A DNA stretch of 64,000 nucleotides, taken from NCBI GenBank assembly GCA_030761205.1, contig JAULJL010000035.1, positions 18,021,001-18,085,000 of the forward strand, in the 5' to 3' direction. The stretch is from Fremontodendron californicum (Eukaryota > Streptophyta > Magnoliopsida > Malvales > Malvaceae). How positions within the stretch are numbered: the stretch's first letter is position 1; each line of letters begins with the position of its first letter. Position numbers and translations under genes: made by a program. Below, in pieces: positions 23,005 through 34,217 of this stretch. The notes under the pieces are model-generated. The model saw only the letters and a list, made by a program, of their open reading frames with translations, was not told the DNA's origin and made no database searches.

Positions 23005-23515
23005 TTTAAAATATGGGTCAGACCCATGTATGGTATCAACACCACATTTGTTTGCCCAAGCCCAGCCCGGCCCGAAATATGGGCCTCAAATTTTATCCTA
23101 GCCCGTTTAGGCCCGTTCATATTATTTTTTTCTATTTTTTAAAATAATATATATTTTTATTATTTAATCTTTAATAATTTTATATTTTTTTCTTTTATTA
23201 AGTTGTTAAACATGTACAACTTAACATATTTTTTAATGTTTACACTATAATATTATATATATTTAATTTTTATATGACATAAATTACATAATATATATAA
23301 ATATAAATAATATATTATTTAATTAGAAAACGGGATCGGGCCCGGCTCGGGCCTTGAATGTTGGAGCCAAGTCCTGACCTATATTTTAAACGGGCCTATT
23401 TTTTTTGCCCAAGCCCATTTTTCGGGCCTAATATTTTTGTCCAAGCCCTCCCAAATATGGGCAGGCCTTCGGGCTTGGGCGGGTAGCCTGGCCCTTGGAC
23501 AAGTCTACATGGTGG
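23005..23515. repeat. GGCC-rich hAT-MITE-like segment
   Basis: Repeated GGGCCCGGC, GCCCAAGCCC and CTTGGGCAAG motifs end in CTTGGACAAGTCTA at about 23507, the reverse complement of the TAGACTTGTCCA terminus of the hAT MITEs in this window. The block at about 23025-23060 is repeated in inverted orientation at 25045-25085. Confidence 0.55.
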
Positions 23516-24301
23516 TAAGTCCGACCCGGTAAACCCGGATCATATTTATATAATTTTTAAATTTGTTATTATTTAAAATTTATAATTATAAATTATATAA
23601 TTTTTATTTTTGGGCTTGGGCAAAATAAATAAATTTTAAAAAAATATGGACCCGATTCATATATTTAAAGAATAAAAAATATATATATTAAAAGAATAAA
23701 AAAGAATTAAAAGAAAAAGAATAAAAAAAAAAGAGAAAATGAAACAAACTTTATAATTAAAAAAAATAAGAACCTTGGGAAATCGCCACTAACTGTGGTG
23801 ATTTCCCAATGTAAAAAATTATTATTATTATTTTTTTAAATTAAGTTGAAAAATCGTCATGGCCCATGGCGATTTCCTAACTTAATTTTACAAAAAAAAA
23901 AAAAATTACCGTTGGGAAATCGCCATGGGCCATGGCGATTTTCCAATTGGTTAAAAAAAGAGCGGATTTTAATAAATAATTTGAAACCAACGATATTTCG
24001 GTAAATAAAATAAAAAATAGCAGTATTAAGATAAAAAAAAAAATCAAGGGAAGTCGTCATGAGCCATGACGATTTTCCTTGGTCATAATATTTCTTTTTT
24101 TTTTTTTTTTTTGTATTTTAGGTTGGGAAATCGCCATTGTGGATGGCGATTTCCCAACCTTTATTATTTATTTTTTTGAATTTTATTAAATAATATATTT
24201 TAAATAAAAATTATATAATTTTTAATTTTAAAAAATTAAAATTTAAATAACAAAATTAAAAAATAACAATTTACAAAAAATTCAAAAATTATATTCGTAA
24301 T

Positions 24302-24439
24302 TAGACCTGCTCATGGGCTGGGCCCCAACCTGAAATTTTTTCAACTTCCTTGCCCAGGCTCGGCCAGCGGGCCCGAATTTAATTATTTTAATATATAAAT
24401 AGTGATTCGGGCCGGGCGGGCAGCCCATGAGCAAGTTTA
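24302..24439. mobile_element. hAT-type MITE, TAGACCTGCTC family, 138 bp
   Basis: TIRs TAGACCTGCTCATGGGCTG and (reverse-complemented) TAAACTTGCTCATGGGCTG differ at two positions. An 8-bp direct repeat flanks it (TTCGTAAT / TCCGTAAT, one mismatch), the hAT signature. It is GC-rich and non-coding. Confidence 0.75.
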
Positions 24440-24677
24440 TCCGTAATGTCAATCAAATTCTTTCAACTTGTATTCGTAATAAATGGACCTCCGGGAGAAA
24501 GGCCAACCAAAGCGTCGTATTGGTCCGGGCTTGGACAAGTATTTTTTATAATTTTATTAAATAATAAAATTTAAATAAAATTTAAGTAATTTTTAATTTA
24601 AAAAAATTAAAAAAAAATTAAATAACAAAATTCAAAAAATAACAATTTACGAAAAATTCAAAAATTATATTCGTAAT

Positions 24678-24908
24678 TAGACCTGCTCATGGGCTGAGCC
24701 GCGACCAGGAATTTTTTCAACTTCCTTGGCCAGGCCTAGCTCGAATTATTATTTATTAAATAACAAATATTTTTTATTTAAATTTAATTATAAAATATAT
24801 AAAAATATTTTTTAATAGTGAAACGGGCTTTCGGGTCGGCCCGACTCAAAATAGGCTTGGGCAAAAGAAAAAAATTTCAGGTCGCAGCCCGACCGATGAG
24901 CAGGTCTA
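24678..24908. mobile_element. Second TAGACCTGCTC hAT MITE, embedded in an inverted repeat
   Basis: Ends are TAGACCTGCTCATGGGCTG and GATGAGCAGGTCTA. The flanks are inverted (TTCGTAAT left, ATTACGAA right) rather than direct, so the whole block was probably rearranged after insertion. Confidence 0.65.
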
Positions 24909-25484
24909 ATTACGAATATAATTTTTTTAATTTGGCAAATTGTTATTTTTTAAAATTAAAAATTATATAATTTTTATTTAAACTTTATTATTTTATAAAA
25001 TTAAAAATAAAAAATAAAGGTTGGGAAATCGCCACCGTGACTTGGGCAAGCAAATGTGGTGTTGATACCATACATGAGCCCGGCCCGACCATGGACACCT
25101 CTGCCACCATGGGATAAAAATTATATATAAAAATTATTAAATCTTTATTTTTTAAAATTATAAATTATATAATTTTTATTTAAAATTTATTATTTAATAA
25201 TTAAAAGTAAAAAAAAAAAGGTGAATTCTTCACATTGGGAAATCTCTACCGTGGGTGGTGATTTCTCAATGTAAAAAATTAAAAAAATTTAAAATTTTAG
25301 TTGGGAAATCGTCATGGCCCATGACGATTTCCCAACTTAGTTTAAAAAAAAAAAATTAACGTTGAAAAATTGCCATAGGCCATGGCGATTTCTCAACTGA
25401 TTAAAAAAAACAAAATTTGAAAAATAATTTAAAAATAACGGTATTTCGATAAAAAAAATCAACTATATTAAGATTAAAAAAATC

Positions 25485-25590
25485 ATGATTCTCTTATATA
25501 CCATTTGAAAAAATACAAAAACAAAAAGAATTATACAATGTGAATAAGGAGAATTAAATTTCATATTAATTATGTATAATTGATAATAAT
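25485..25590. repeat. Copy B of the ~106-bp direct repeat (empty target site of the Pack-MULE)
   Basis: Matches 20372-20447 plus 22303-22341 and contains one uninterrupted AATTAAATT where copy A carries the Mutator-like element. The two repeats directly bracket the palindrome array. Confidence 0.85.
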
Positions 25591-26144
25591 CAAGATTGTT
25601 CACAAACCTTTAAAGAGAACCCAGCCGACAATGTAAACAAATAAATAGGATAAGGGAATGTTGGAACCGAACAATCACTTCGGTTCCAACTCCCATGTTC
25701 CAAACAAAAAATTCCCAACCTTTTTAAGTCACTTTAGGCTCTTTCAACTAATAAAAATCTTTTCCCTCATTTTTTTACCTTTACTCATGTTTTTACTCTA
25801 GTAACAAGTCGCTAATCTATTTTTTATATCATTTTTTTTATTTGTTTTTAATTATTTAATGAGAGTTACAAAATACAAATACAATCGATTGATATTTTAT
25901 CGGTGATCAAATTAGTAAATTCCACGCACTATTTCTTTTATTTGTATCGTCTTTATATCCGTATTTTTTTTAAACGAAATCGATTTTTTTATTAAATAAA
26001 AAATCAAATCAAACATTAAAAATAAATAAAAAAAACGTAACTCATTACAAAAACGAAAACACGAATAAAAGTTAGAGAAATGAGGCATAGGTCAACATCT
26101 CTACCACCAACAAAAAGAACTCCAAAAAGTGTAGTTTAAACATA
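25591..26144. other. Intergenic DNA upstream of the SMR gene
   Basis: No gene or clear repeat recognised; the distal promoter of the SMR gene is likely here. Confidence 0.45.
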
Positions 26145-26145
26145 C

Positions 26146-26151
26146 CACGTG
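26146..26151. promoter_or_regulatory. G-box / ABRE-like element upstream of the SMR gene
   Basis: CACGTG within ACCACGTGTC, about 250 bp upstream of the start codon. Two more ACGT cores (CCACGTAA, GACGTGGG) follow within 40 bp. Such clusters bind bZIP or bHLH factors and suggest stress or ABA control; this is inference. Confidence 0.5.
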
Positions 26152-26244
26152 TCATTCCACGTAAGCATGTCCTTCCGACGTGGGATCCACTTTCAACTAG
26201 AATTTTCTAGTTTCTTAGCTCCTTCCACCACACGTTTTGATAAC

Positions 26245-26250
26245 TATAAA
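26245..26250 (+). promoter_or_regulatory. TATA box of the SMR gene
   Basis: CTATAAAAAA about 150 bp upstream of the start codon and 3' of the ACGT cluster. Confidence 0.5.
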
Positions 26251-26392
26251 AAAAAATCTTACCTTTTTCTTCCCTAGCAAGCCATCATCACCTACCAAAA
26301 CTTTTATAAAAACCTTCCAAAAATCCCATTTCCAAAAGGCATTCTTCATTTTCTTTTACAATTTCATTTGTTTTTCTTTTGGTTTTTTTGTC

Positions 26393-26596
26393 ATGGAGAT
26401 TTATGAACATGAAGAAGGTTACATGACGCCAAGGCGGCGGATACAGACGGCGGCTCCTCCGCCTTGTCCACCAGCGCCAAGGAAGAAACAAGCGGTTTAC
26501 ATGAAGAGGGAGCCACCAAAGAATGGGTTCTTTCAGTCACCTGATCTTGAGGCTTTGTTTTCAATTATGGTTCCAAAAAGGGAAGCTTGCGTTTGA
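26393..26596 (+). CDS. SMR: SIAMESE-RELATED (SMR) cyclin-dependent kinase inhibitor, 67 aa
   Basis: A short single-exon gene. SMR proteins bind CDK-cyclin complexes in the nucleus, block their activity and favour arrest or endoreduplication. Motifs in order: acidic EEGYMTPRRR near residues 7-16 (the EEGYxTP motif), CPPAPRKK at 25-32 (the conserved CPPAPRK core), and FFQSPDLEALF at 46-56, the C-terminal motif of many SMRs. Length fits the smaller members. The start used is the ATG followed by EIYEHEEGY; an in-frame upstream ATG at 26237 would add about 52 hydrophobic, UTR-like residues lacking family similarity, so it was rejected. The subtype cannot be fixed by eye. Confidence 0.88.
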   Translation: MEIYEHEEGYMTPRRRIQTAAPPPCPPAPRKKQAVYMKREPPKNGFFQSPDLEALFSIMVPKREACV

Positions 26597-27929
26597 AGAG
26601 AAAGTGATTGTCGTTTATGGGTTTTTGTAAATTTCTCGTAAATTCGGTTTTTTATATATGTAACATATTTTGTACTTTAAGTTTTCAGGTTTTCTTCTTT
26701 TTGTGGTTTCAAGTTTAGTAGAAACTGAAAACTTGAAGAATTTTGTTTGTATCGAGGAAAACAATATATGATTATTCGTTTAATGAATTGGGTATTTGAT
26801 GAAATTTCAAATTTCAACCAGCATTCTAGTGAATTAATTAAAAAGGGTAAATCATCCCCAAAAAAAAAAAAAGTTTTGATTACTCTTATATTTATATTTA
26901 AGATATTATATATTTATATAAATTTTGATATATTATTAATTTATTTTATATAAATTTTGATAATAAATTTGGGTGATTTATATAAATTTTGATAATAAAT
27001 TTATGTGATTTTATTTTAATTATTATTTCTTGTATATTCATATCGTTTAATTTTGTTCTGTTCAAAGATTGATTTTTTTAAAATATAGAAGGGTTTCTTT
27101 TGGGTTTGGTAGTAAGGAAATTGGGCTCAAAATTGGGTTTTGAAGGTCCTGATTTTGCCCAATTAAATGACTGAATGGATATTTGGATCGAGAGTCATAA
27201 CTCTTTGGGCTTCTATCTCTGCTTCATATTGAACTTGGTCCGGTCCTAAAATTCCAATAGTTTATGATTTCGTCCTGCCTATATCTTTATTATTAACATC
27301 TTTTTGTAAGCCCAAACAAGAATCTTTTGTAATTAAATCATAATGTTATTTTCTAGGTATTGTATTGTATTCTTTCTTTTTTTATTTAATTTGATAATAA
27401 GAGATTTTAACTTTAATCTTTTGAATAAGGATTACATGCACGTCATCTAACTATTGAGTCAAATGCTCGATTGCTTTAAGTATTTTATATATATATATAA
27501 AATTTCACTCACTAGATATCGGTTAATATATATTTTTTAAATCAATGTATAATTGCACCAATTAAACTAGCATTTGATATCTTTGTATAAAACTCAAGTT
27601 GGGGGCATATTACATTGTCAGGAGAGGATTGGACTTGACAACCTTAGTTAGCTATCTATAATCTATGCAATCTTAGGCAGATGCTAAGTCAAACCAAGAA
27701 GAGAGAACTGAAATATATTTGAAACTTTTTGTTTTAGGTTTGCCAAAACTCCCCCTTTTAACCAGTTTCCTTTTGACACCTTCACAATTAATTCCTTTTG
27801 TGGAATGTGGAGCCCTAGTATAGTTTGATCCTTAATTCCTTCCATCTTTCAAAGAGAAAAAGGAAAAGAGTGAGTTATCTCACTCATCTCAGGCTGACAA
27901 GCTTATAAGACATTTCTTAGATAATTAAG
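26597..27929. other. SMR 3' UTR and intergenic DNA
   Basis: The first 150 bp are probably the SMR 3' UTR. The remainder is AT-rich with short direct repeats near 26900-27005 (TTTATATAAATTTTGATA repeated). No gene seen. Confidence 0.45.
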
Positions 27930-28262
27930 GTTAGGTTGAAAAAATGTGTTTAAAAAGTGTAGTAAAAGATAAGGTTTAATTTTTTTTAAGTGTTTAATAT
28001 TGCTATGGAAAAAGTACTGTGAAGAATTGAAATGTCAAAAAAGATATGTTTAAAATGATAAAAATTTAGAAATATGATGATAATAAAATTATTTTATCCA
28101 AAAGTCAGTTTAGAAAAAGCAAAAATTTTATTTTTTTGACTTTTTTGGTTTGGATTGTCAAACCATAATTTTAACTGTAGAAGCCATAATTTTTTACCTA
28201 TTTAACATTGAAGTTAGCTTTTGACTTCAAAAATTGTTCCCACAACAATGCTAAACAAGATC
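27930..28262. mobile_element. MITE related to the element at 33308-33685
   Basis: Shares with the 33-kb copy, in order, AATTGAAATGTCAAAAAA, GATATGTTTAAAAT, TTATCCAAAAG, a TTTTTGGTTTGG block and the terminal CAATGCTAAAC. Non-coding and more diverged. Confidence 0.65.
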
Positions 28263-28353
28263 AAAATGCATGGTGTCTTTGCATCACATGACATCAAGAT
28301 GGAACAAGTTACTCCCATATATCCATTCCCAAGCTTATAACTAGCTATGGACT

Positions 28354-28539
28354 TACCAATGAAAGTTGGCCTGAGAGGAAAGGGTTATGGTCGCTTAAGC
28401 AAGTGGTATCGAGTTCAAATCTTTCTGAACGCAGAAAACTTTCTTGGGAGAGGTCCCCGTCTTGGCGCCCTACAGTACTTCGAAGGATTAGTCCTGGGCA
28501 AAGCCTGAGGATACCTTGGGTAACAAAAAAAAAAAAAAA
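28354..28539 (+). mobile_element. tRNA-derived SINE with poly(A) tail and 11-bp target duplication
   Basis: Direct repeats AGCTATGGACT at 28343-28353 and 28540-28550 flank the element. Inside are an A-box-like TGGCCTGAGAGG, a B-box-like GAGTTCAAATC about 45 bp later, a tRNA-unrelated body and a run of about 16 A residues. This is the classic arrangement of a polymerase III SINE copied by target-primed reverse transcription. A second copy is at 2231-2396. Confidence 0.88.
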
Positions 28540-28550
28540 AGCTATGGACT

Positions 28551-29226
28551 CCATAGAGAAAAAAATAAATATGAATGAATGTAGTTAACGAATGTTTATA
28601 AATACTTGTTAATATAGTGAAATATATACTCACAAGAGTTATTGTAAGGAGAGATTTTTTTTTTTTTTTAAATCTTGATTTGAATTTTGTAAATAAACGC
28701 ACTAAAAAATGTGCCCATAAAATCATTAAGAAAAATGATGAAGCTCAAATAAAATTTAGAATACCATAGATACGTATTATAGAAAATAATCAAAATATTA
28801 TTTTAAAAATATTTTTACATTTCCAATATTGTTTTTACTAAATTAAAAAAAATGCACTATTTACAAATTAAATATAATTTTAATTAATATCACTAGAGAT
28901 GAATTAATATTTTCTAATAAATATATATAACTATATTTATTTGTTAATATATTTTATTTCAATGGGACACAATCATAATAATCTTTGCTTTGCATGACAA
29001 CATCATCATCATCATCAAAAAATTTCACCAATCAACATCATATTCATGCATGTGATCACAGTCCTCCATCAATGTACTGGTTGACAAGAATTAAAGAATT
29101 CTTGGACTAAAATGGGTAAAATCGTGCAAGTGGTTTGTTTACCTCGATCAACAAGAACCCCAAAGTTTGGTTTTCAATCTATCACTTAGATTCTCCTCAA
29201 GTAAAGCCAATCCTTTCTCTCTTCTC
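28551..29226. other. Intergenic DNA, nothing recognised
   Basis: AT-rich sequence without gene or clear repeat, apart from a short CATCAT microsatellite near 29001-29018. Confidence 0.45.
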
Positions 29227-29234
29227 TCCATGAT

Positions 29235-29488
29235 TAGACCTACTCAAAAATCAAGTAGTCCGTCTGGTTCGATAAGTTTGAGTCTGAATAGAATATTTTG
29301 TGATCCAAGTTTGTTTGGCCCGGATCACTGTTCAAATAATAAAAAATAATTGTTTATTTAATTTAATTATAAATTATATAAATAAAAATTTATTTTTTTA
29401 ATATTATATGAACAATAACTCCGATCGGGCCTAGATAAAATGAAAAAAAATCCTTGCTACGGCCCAGCTTTATCCATGAACAGATCTA
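29235..29488. mobile_element. hAT-type MITE, TAGACCT family, 254 bp
   Basis: Begins TAGACCTACTCA and ends GAACAGATCTA. It is flanked by TCCATGAT (29227-29234) and TTCATGAT (29489-29496), an 8-bp target duplication with one mismatch. Diverged interior. Confidence 0.7.
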
Positions 29489-29496
29489 TTCATGAT

Positions 29497-31150
29497 AGAT
29501 GAGTTTTTTTATAAAGAATATTGTAATTTGAGAATAAAAAAAATTACGGATGTTAAGATTTAAATTTTAAATATGTTGACCGTCATTTTATAAAAATAAT
29601 TATATGAATTAATTAGATTAAATCTCTAAATTATGATAAATGTGATTTCGCGGTGCCACTGAAAACACGACTACCTAAAAATTCTTTTCATTATTATCAC
29701 CACTCTCACATGCCATAATTTGGTGGCGAATTTCAACACCCACTTTCTTTTAAGAGAAAAGAGGTTTTTCATGCTTTGCATGAATTAATTGAAATTTATT
29801 TAACGAATAATTTTTACTAAATCATGCGAGTCTCAAATTAGGGTTTAAGCATAACAAAGAATATGTGTTTATGTACAATATTATTGATACAATAGTATAT
29901 ATTATGAATAATTAAATTAAGATTCGAGATTTACTTGTATTTTTTAATGAGTCTAGTTAATTGATATTATAGACATTGATTAAAAATTATTTAATTATTA
30001 TTTTTTTAAAAAATTAGCATTTAATGTATTGCTTTTATTGAATTAAAAAACAATTTATTAATTGTAATTTTTCCTTAAATATCACCTTCCCTTTTCAATA
30101 CATACAAAAGATTTATTGAACGTGAATCCAGGGCTTAATCTAGTTGGTTCATGTAATCATCCTTAAGAGGTGACATTCAGCAGATTTGGAATTCGAATCC
30201 CAACATCTACAATCTCTTTTTCTATTACCTTTTTTGTACCAAAATAAAAATATTTATTGAACTTTGAACAATATAAAAAAAGGCATTTGTACTTTTTTAT
30301 CTCGTAAATCTGTACTTTGGATGTCATATTAGGGATTTAGATTTATGAATTCGGTTAATGAGTGTCAAATGGACATTGATTAAAGATATTTTAAATATTA
30401 TTTAAGGAAATATTTTGCATTTAATGCACTTATTGCATTAAATTCAAGAAGCATTAATAATGCATCAATTGCATATTTATTTTCTTAAATATTTGTTGGG
30501 TTTAGTTAATTGGTGTCTATAGGCACGGTTAAAGATTATAGATTCGTTTAACGGATGTCTATAGGTATCAATTAAAAATTATTTAATTATCATTTTGAAA
30601 AAGCTTTTTACATTTAATATATTATTTTTATTGAATTAAAAAATAATGCATTTATTGTATTTTTCTTTCAAAGGATTATTTAATTACTATTTTTATAAAA
30701 AAATTTGCATTTAATGCATTACTTTTAATAAATTTGAGAAAAATAATTCATTAATTACGTATTTCTTTCTTTAAACATCACCTTAATCAGTGTCACTAGA
30801 TATTGATTAACATTTTCTATATTTGTTTAACATTTTCCTTAACTTATTTGTATAGCATGTGATTGAGATTTATTTAATTATGGATTTTGCTAACAAGTTA
30901 CTTAAGGTTAAGGACATTTTTTTAAAGTTTATTTTATACAATAATATATTCACTTAATGCATTGAAAGTGATGAATAAATTTGTCAACTACTACATTTAT
31001 TATATCATTATTATTATTGAGAAATGTTAACCAGTGCTTAATGACACTGGTTAAGGTGATATTTAAGGAAAGGAAAATGCAATTAATAAATTACTTTTTC
31101 TTGAATTCAATAAAAATAATGCATTAAATGTAAAAAAACTTTCTTAAAAT
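29497..31150. repeat. Nested, diverged MITE fragments
   Basis: Several segments repeat GCATTTAATGCATTACTTTT-like blocks, GTTAATTGGTGTCTATAGGC-like blocks and AATATCACCTT, in both orientations (about 29940-30085, 30340-30600, 30660-30810 and, inverted, 31020-31140). A partial left half of the TTTTGCTAACAAGT MITE lies near 30885-31010. A SINE-like stretch with the B-box-like AATTCGAATCCCAAC is at about 30125-30240. No gene seen. Confidence 0.6.
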
Positions 31151-31156
31151 AATAAT

Positions 31157-31345
31157 CTAATAAGGATTTTGCTAACAAGTACTCTAAGGGCACTCTTTAA
31201 GGTTACTATATGTAGTAATATTTTCACCCAATGCATTGAAGATAATGAATAAAGTTGTCAACTTTTGTAATTAATACAATGATATTACTATAAATAGCAT
31301 ATTAACTAAACTTAAAGAGTGCTCTAAGGACACTCGTTAGCAAAA
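31157..31345. mobile_element. MITE with TTTTGCTAACAAGT termini, ~189 bp
   Basis: TIRs are about 35 bp: TTTTGCTAACAAGTACTC on the left and (reverse-complemented) TTTTGCTAACGAGTGTCC on the right, both continuing to CACTCTTTAAG. The interior holds ATGCATTGAAGATAATGAAT. It lies within another repeat. A relative is at about 62017-62195. Confidence 0.75.
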
Positions 31346-33307
31346 CCAATTTAATAATCCTTAATCAGTGCCTATAGGCACCAGCTAAGCGAACTCAATA
31401 TTATTATAAATAGGATATTAATTAATCTTTAAAGAATATATTTAAAGGTAATCCTTAAAAAAAACCTTTTAATTATATTTAGTTTGGGAAGAAATAAAAA
31501 GATGTACTTGTCCCGGATAAAGAGAGTGCTTACCAAGAAAAAATTTGTAGTCAAGAATATTCAGTTTTAATGTAGGCAAAAGTAGTACTTAAAATTAGAC
31601 CTGATAATATTGGGCACGATATGATTATACGATACGAAAAAAAATTAAAAACACGACACGAAAAAAGAACACGAACACGATATGAATATAAGAATGTCTC
31701 AAAATCTATATAATACGAATTATTAACGTATCAAAGTGTATATAAATATAAAATACCTTAAATACAATTATGATACAATAAAATATACGAACACAATACG
31801 AATACACGAATTACTAAGTTTACTTAAAACTCAAGAAAGAGGAGGAGCCAAAAAGGCATCAGTGGAGAAAGATGAGGAGAGATGGCGTGTTAAGTTAGTA
31901 GAAGAAAGAAGAAAAATGGTAGCTGAAAGAAGGCTAAACGATGAGTAGGGCTCAGCTGAGAACGTTTTTGGGCTTTCCATTTCGAGAAAGCTAAGCAGTG
32001 CAATGCTGCTAGGAAAATGTGATATAAATCTAGGAAAGTGGTCGGCGGAATTTCTGGGCTGTTTTTGATAAATCATTTCAAAGCTGGTTAGGCTGCTGTC
32101 AAACCAAGTAGATTAGGGTTTATAGTTATTGTACTTGTAAAAGAAAAGTACTACATGAAATTGAAAGGATATTTAATGAGAATTAGTACTATAATTAATT
32201 CAAATTAATTTCTAATTTTATCTTGTTTTCTTTTCGGTATAGCATTGATAGATTGCTCAATCTTTCGGATTATGACAAGATGTTTTGTATTTTATGGAAG
32301 TTGTGCATTCGAAATTAGCATATAAATAAAAGAAATTTGATAAAATTCGAACTCAAAAACATTAACGTTTAGACAAATGAACTTATCAATTGAGTTAATT
32401 TTTTGTTCGATGATGGTGGTCATTGGTCAGTGTGATGGAGATTCATTCTTTTCGTATTGAAATCTTGAACAGGTGTCAAAATTCGACTGGCTCGACAATG
32501 ACTACCATTAATGAACCGGGCTTAAACAAATTTTAAAGTGGAGGGTATTAAGATGCAATTACTAGTGCAACTATTTTAGGATTAATTTAGCAGAATATAT
32601 ACAATGGTTTAATTTCTTTTCATGCTCAAATTGGCACCTTATTTGATTTGGTATATGTTTCAGAAATCCATTAATTTTTATAGTAATTGCACTATGGAAA
32701 TGTAATTATCAAAATGCAAAGAATAAAAGCTTCCAAAAAAGAGGAAATGAGTTGGAAAAGTGTATGCTTGAAAACTGCACAAATTGTATATTATTATAGA
32801 TAAAGATAGCAATGAATTTTGCTGGCTGATAGATAGAAAGATAATTAAGCAATGGGTTTTGCATAAAATATCGATCAAGCAATAGTTGAGACTTGAGAGA
32901 ATTGAGCAGCTTTTTATTTATTCTGAGTTTGAAAAGAAAACAAGGTTGTAGGCCAATAGAAATACAAGTAGTCCCCACAAATATATATTGTCCAAAAAGA
33001 AGGATCTTTCTCTCCATTTTCTTTTGTCCTTGTAATATTCGTTCATCTCTCACGCCATTGGTTTAAGTTAGCAGCTGAGATTTGAGAGAGTTGAGAGAGA
33101 ATTATTGGCAGTAGTGCTGGTTTTAGCTTTTAGCTATATTTGATAATTGAGAGAATTGCCCTTTGGAAATGTTTTTGTTTGTTTTTGCTATATCTTCAAT
33201 AAAATCATCCCTTCAAAAAAAAAAAAAGGCAAACAATTGAAACTCTGATTTGACATACCATGATGGAGAAATTCTGATCTAAAAGCACTTCTTATTAAGA
33301 GATTTAC
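31346..33307. other. Intergenic DNA with an ACACGA-rich repeat
   Basis: About 31600-31830 is a diverged dispersed repeat rich in ACACGA and AATACGA motifs. Around 31850-31950 a short Arg/Glu-rich open frame (KASVEKDEERWRVKLVEERR) looks composition-driven or a gene scrap that I do not recognise. The rest shows no gene. Confidence 0.4.
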
Positions 33308-33685
33308 GGTTAATTTAGCATTGTTGTTGGAAAAAGCTCGAGTTGAAAAAAGCTCGAGTTGGAAAAAGTGTGTTTATAAAGTGTGGTTTAAAAACTTTTA
33401 AGTGTTTAGCATTGCTGTTAAAAAGTGTTGTAGGAAATTGAAATGTCAAAAAAAGATATGTTTAAAATAATAAAAGTGTAGAGATGTGAGGATAATAAAG
33501 TCATTTTATCCAAAAGCCAGCTTTTAAAGCCCAAAAGCTATATTTTTTGGCTTTTTGGTTTGGCTTTTCAAACCATGGTTTCAACAGCAGAAGCCAAATT
33601 TTTTTATCTGTTTAGCATTGCGTTTGCGGTAAAAAGCAGTTTTTGACCTCAAAAGCTGTGCCAGAAGCAATGCTAAACGAGGCCT
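33308..33685. mobile_element. MITE with GGYYxxxTTTAGCATTG termini
   Basis: The left end GGTTAATTTAGCATTGTTG and the right end (reverse-complemented) GGCCTCGTTTAGCATTGCTT are imperfect inverted repeats. The interior has paired CTTTTTGG / AAAAAGC tracts. Non-coding, about 378 bp. Confidence 0.7.
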
Positions 33686-33739
33686 TAGTGGATAATAATT
33701 TTTAGAGGTTAATCCAAAAAGCTTTCTTAAGCAAGTAAT

Positions 33740-34217
33740 TGTTGATTTTTGACTCTCGGTACCAATTGTAGTTTTGTGCTACAGTACCGATTTGCTACAG
33801 TACTTTATCTCGGGATGCTACAGTAATTTCCGAAAAACAACTTTTTTTATTAATATGAGAAAAGACCAAATATACACTAGACACACTCTTTCAATATGCA
33901 CTCACAACTTCACTCTTTCACTCATATCTTTTTCTTCATTTTTCTCTCTACTCACCACTCTACATCTAACAACTTACATCCCACCCTATTTATAGCTTTC
34001 TATGTTGGTTACTAACCTAACTTTCAAACTTTCTAGTATTATCTTACATTTTCTAGGACGGTGGCTAAACTATAATGTTCTAGAGAAAGAACAATGGGGA
34101 AGAATATAGAGAATGCTAGAGAGGAGATTGGAGAGGATTCTAGATAGAAAACTAAAGGATAATCTAGGAAGAAAAGATTAGAGATATTTCTAGAGTAGTC
34201 GGTGATTGACTTTAACA
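33740..34217 (-). repeat. LTR (3' LTR of the element)
   Basis: Starts TGTTGATTTTTGAC and ends GACTTTAACA. It differs from the right LTR by a single-base indel only (TACAGTACTTT here, TACAGTAACTTT there), so insertion is very recent. Confidence 0.95.

Larger units (their letters stand above)
22550..25400. repeat. Array of about 12 palindromes with core GGGAAATCGCCATGG
   Basis: Palindromes of 34-43 nt recur: 22722-22755 (perfect, 34 nt), about 22782-22823, 22855-22890, 23775-23809, 23842-23884, 23911-23948, 24046-24084, 24121-24159, 25233-25271, 25300-25336 and 25361-25397. One imperfect copy lies near 22550 and a half copy at 25019-25040. Each has the form GGGAAATCGCCAT...ATGGCGATTTCCC, some with GAAAAA or AAGTC variants. 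Between them are AT-rich blocks that match the ends of the element at 38.8-42.3 kb. Blocks at 24121-24310 and 24890-25045 form a larger inverted repeat. No protein is encoded. Confidence 0.85.

Noticed and set aside
22550..25400. Regularly repeated palindromes that resemble a CRISPR array
   Set aside because: The repeats vary in sequence, spacing is irregular and the host is a plant; they match transposon ends at 38.8 and 42.0 kb.
26237..26392. N-terminal extension of the SMR protein
   Set aside because: The added residues are Lys/Phe-rich translation of a T-rich leader and lie just upstream of or around the TATA region.
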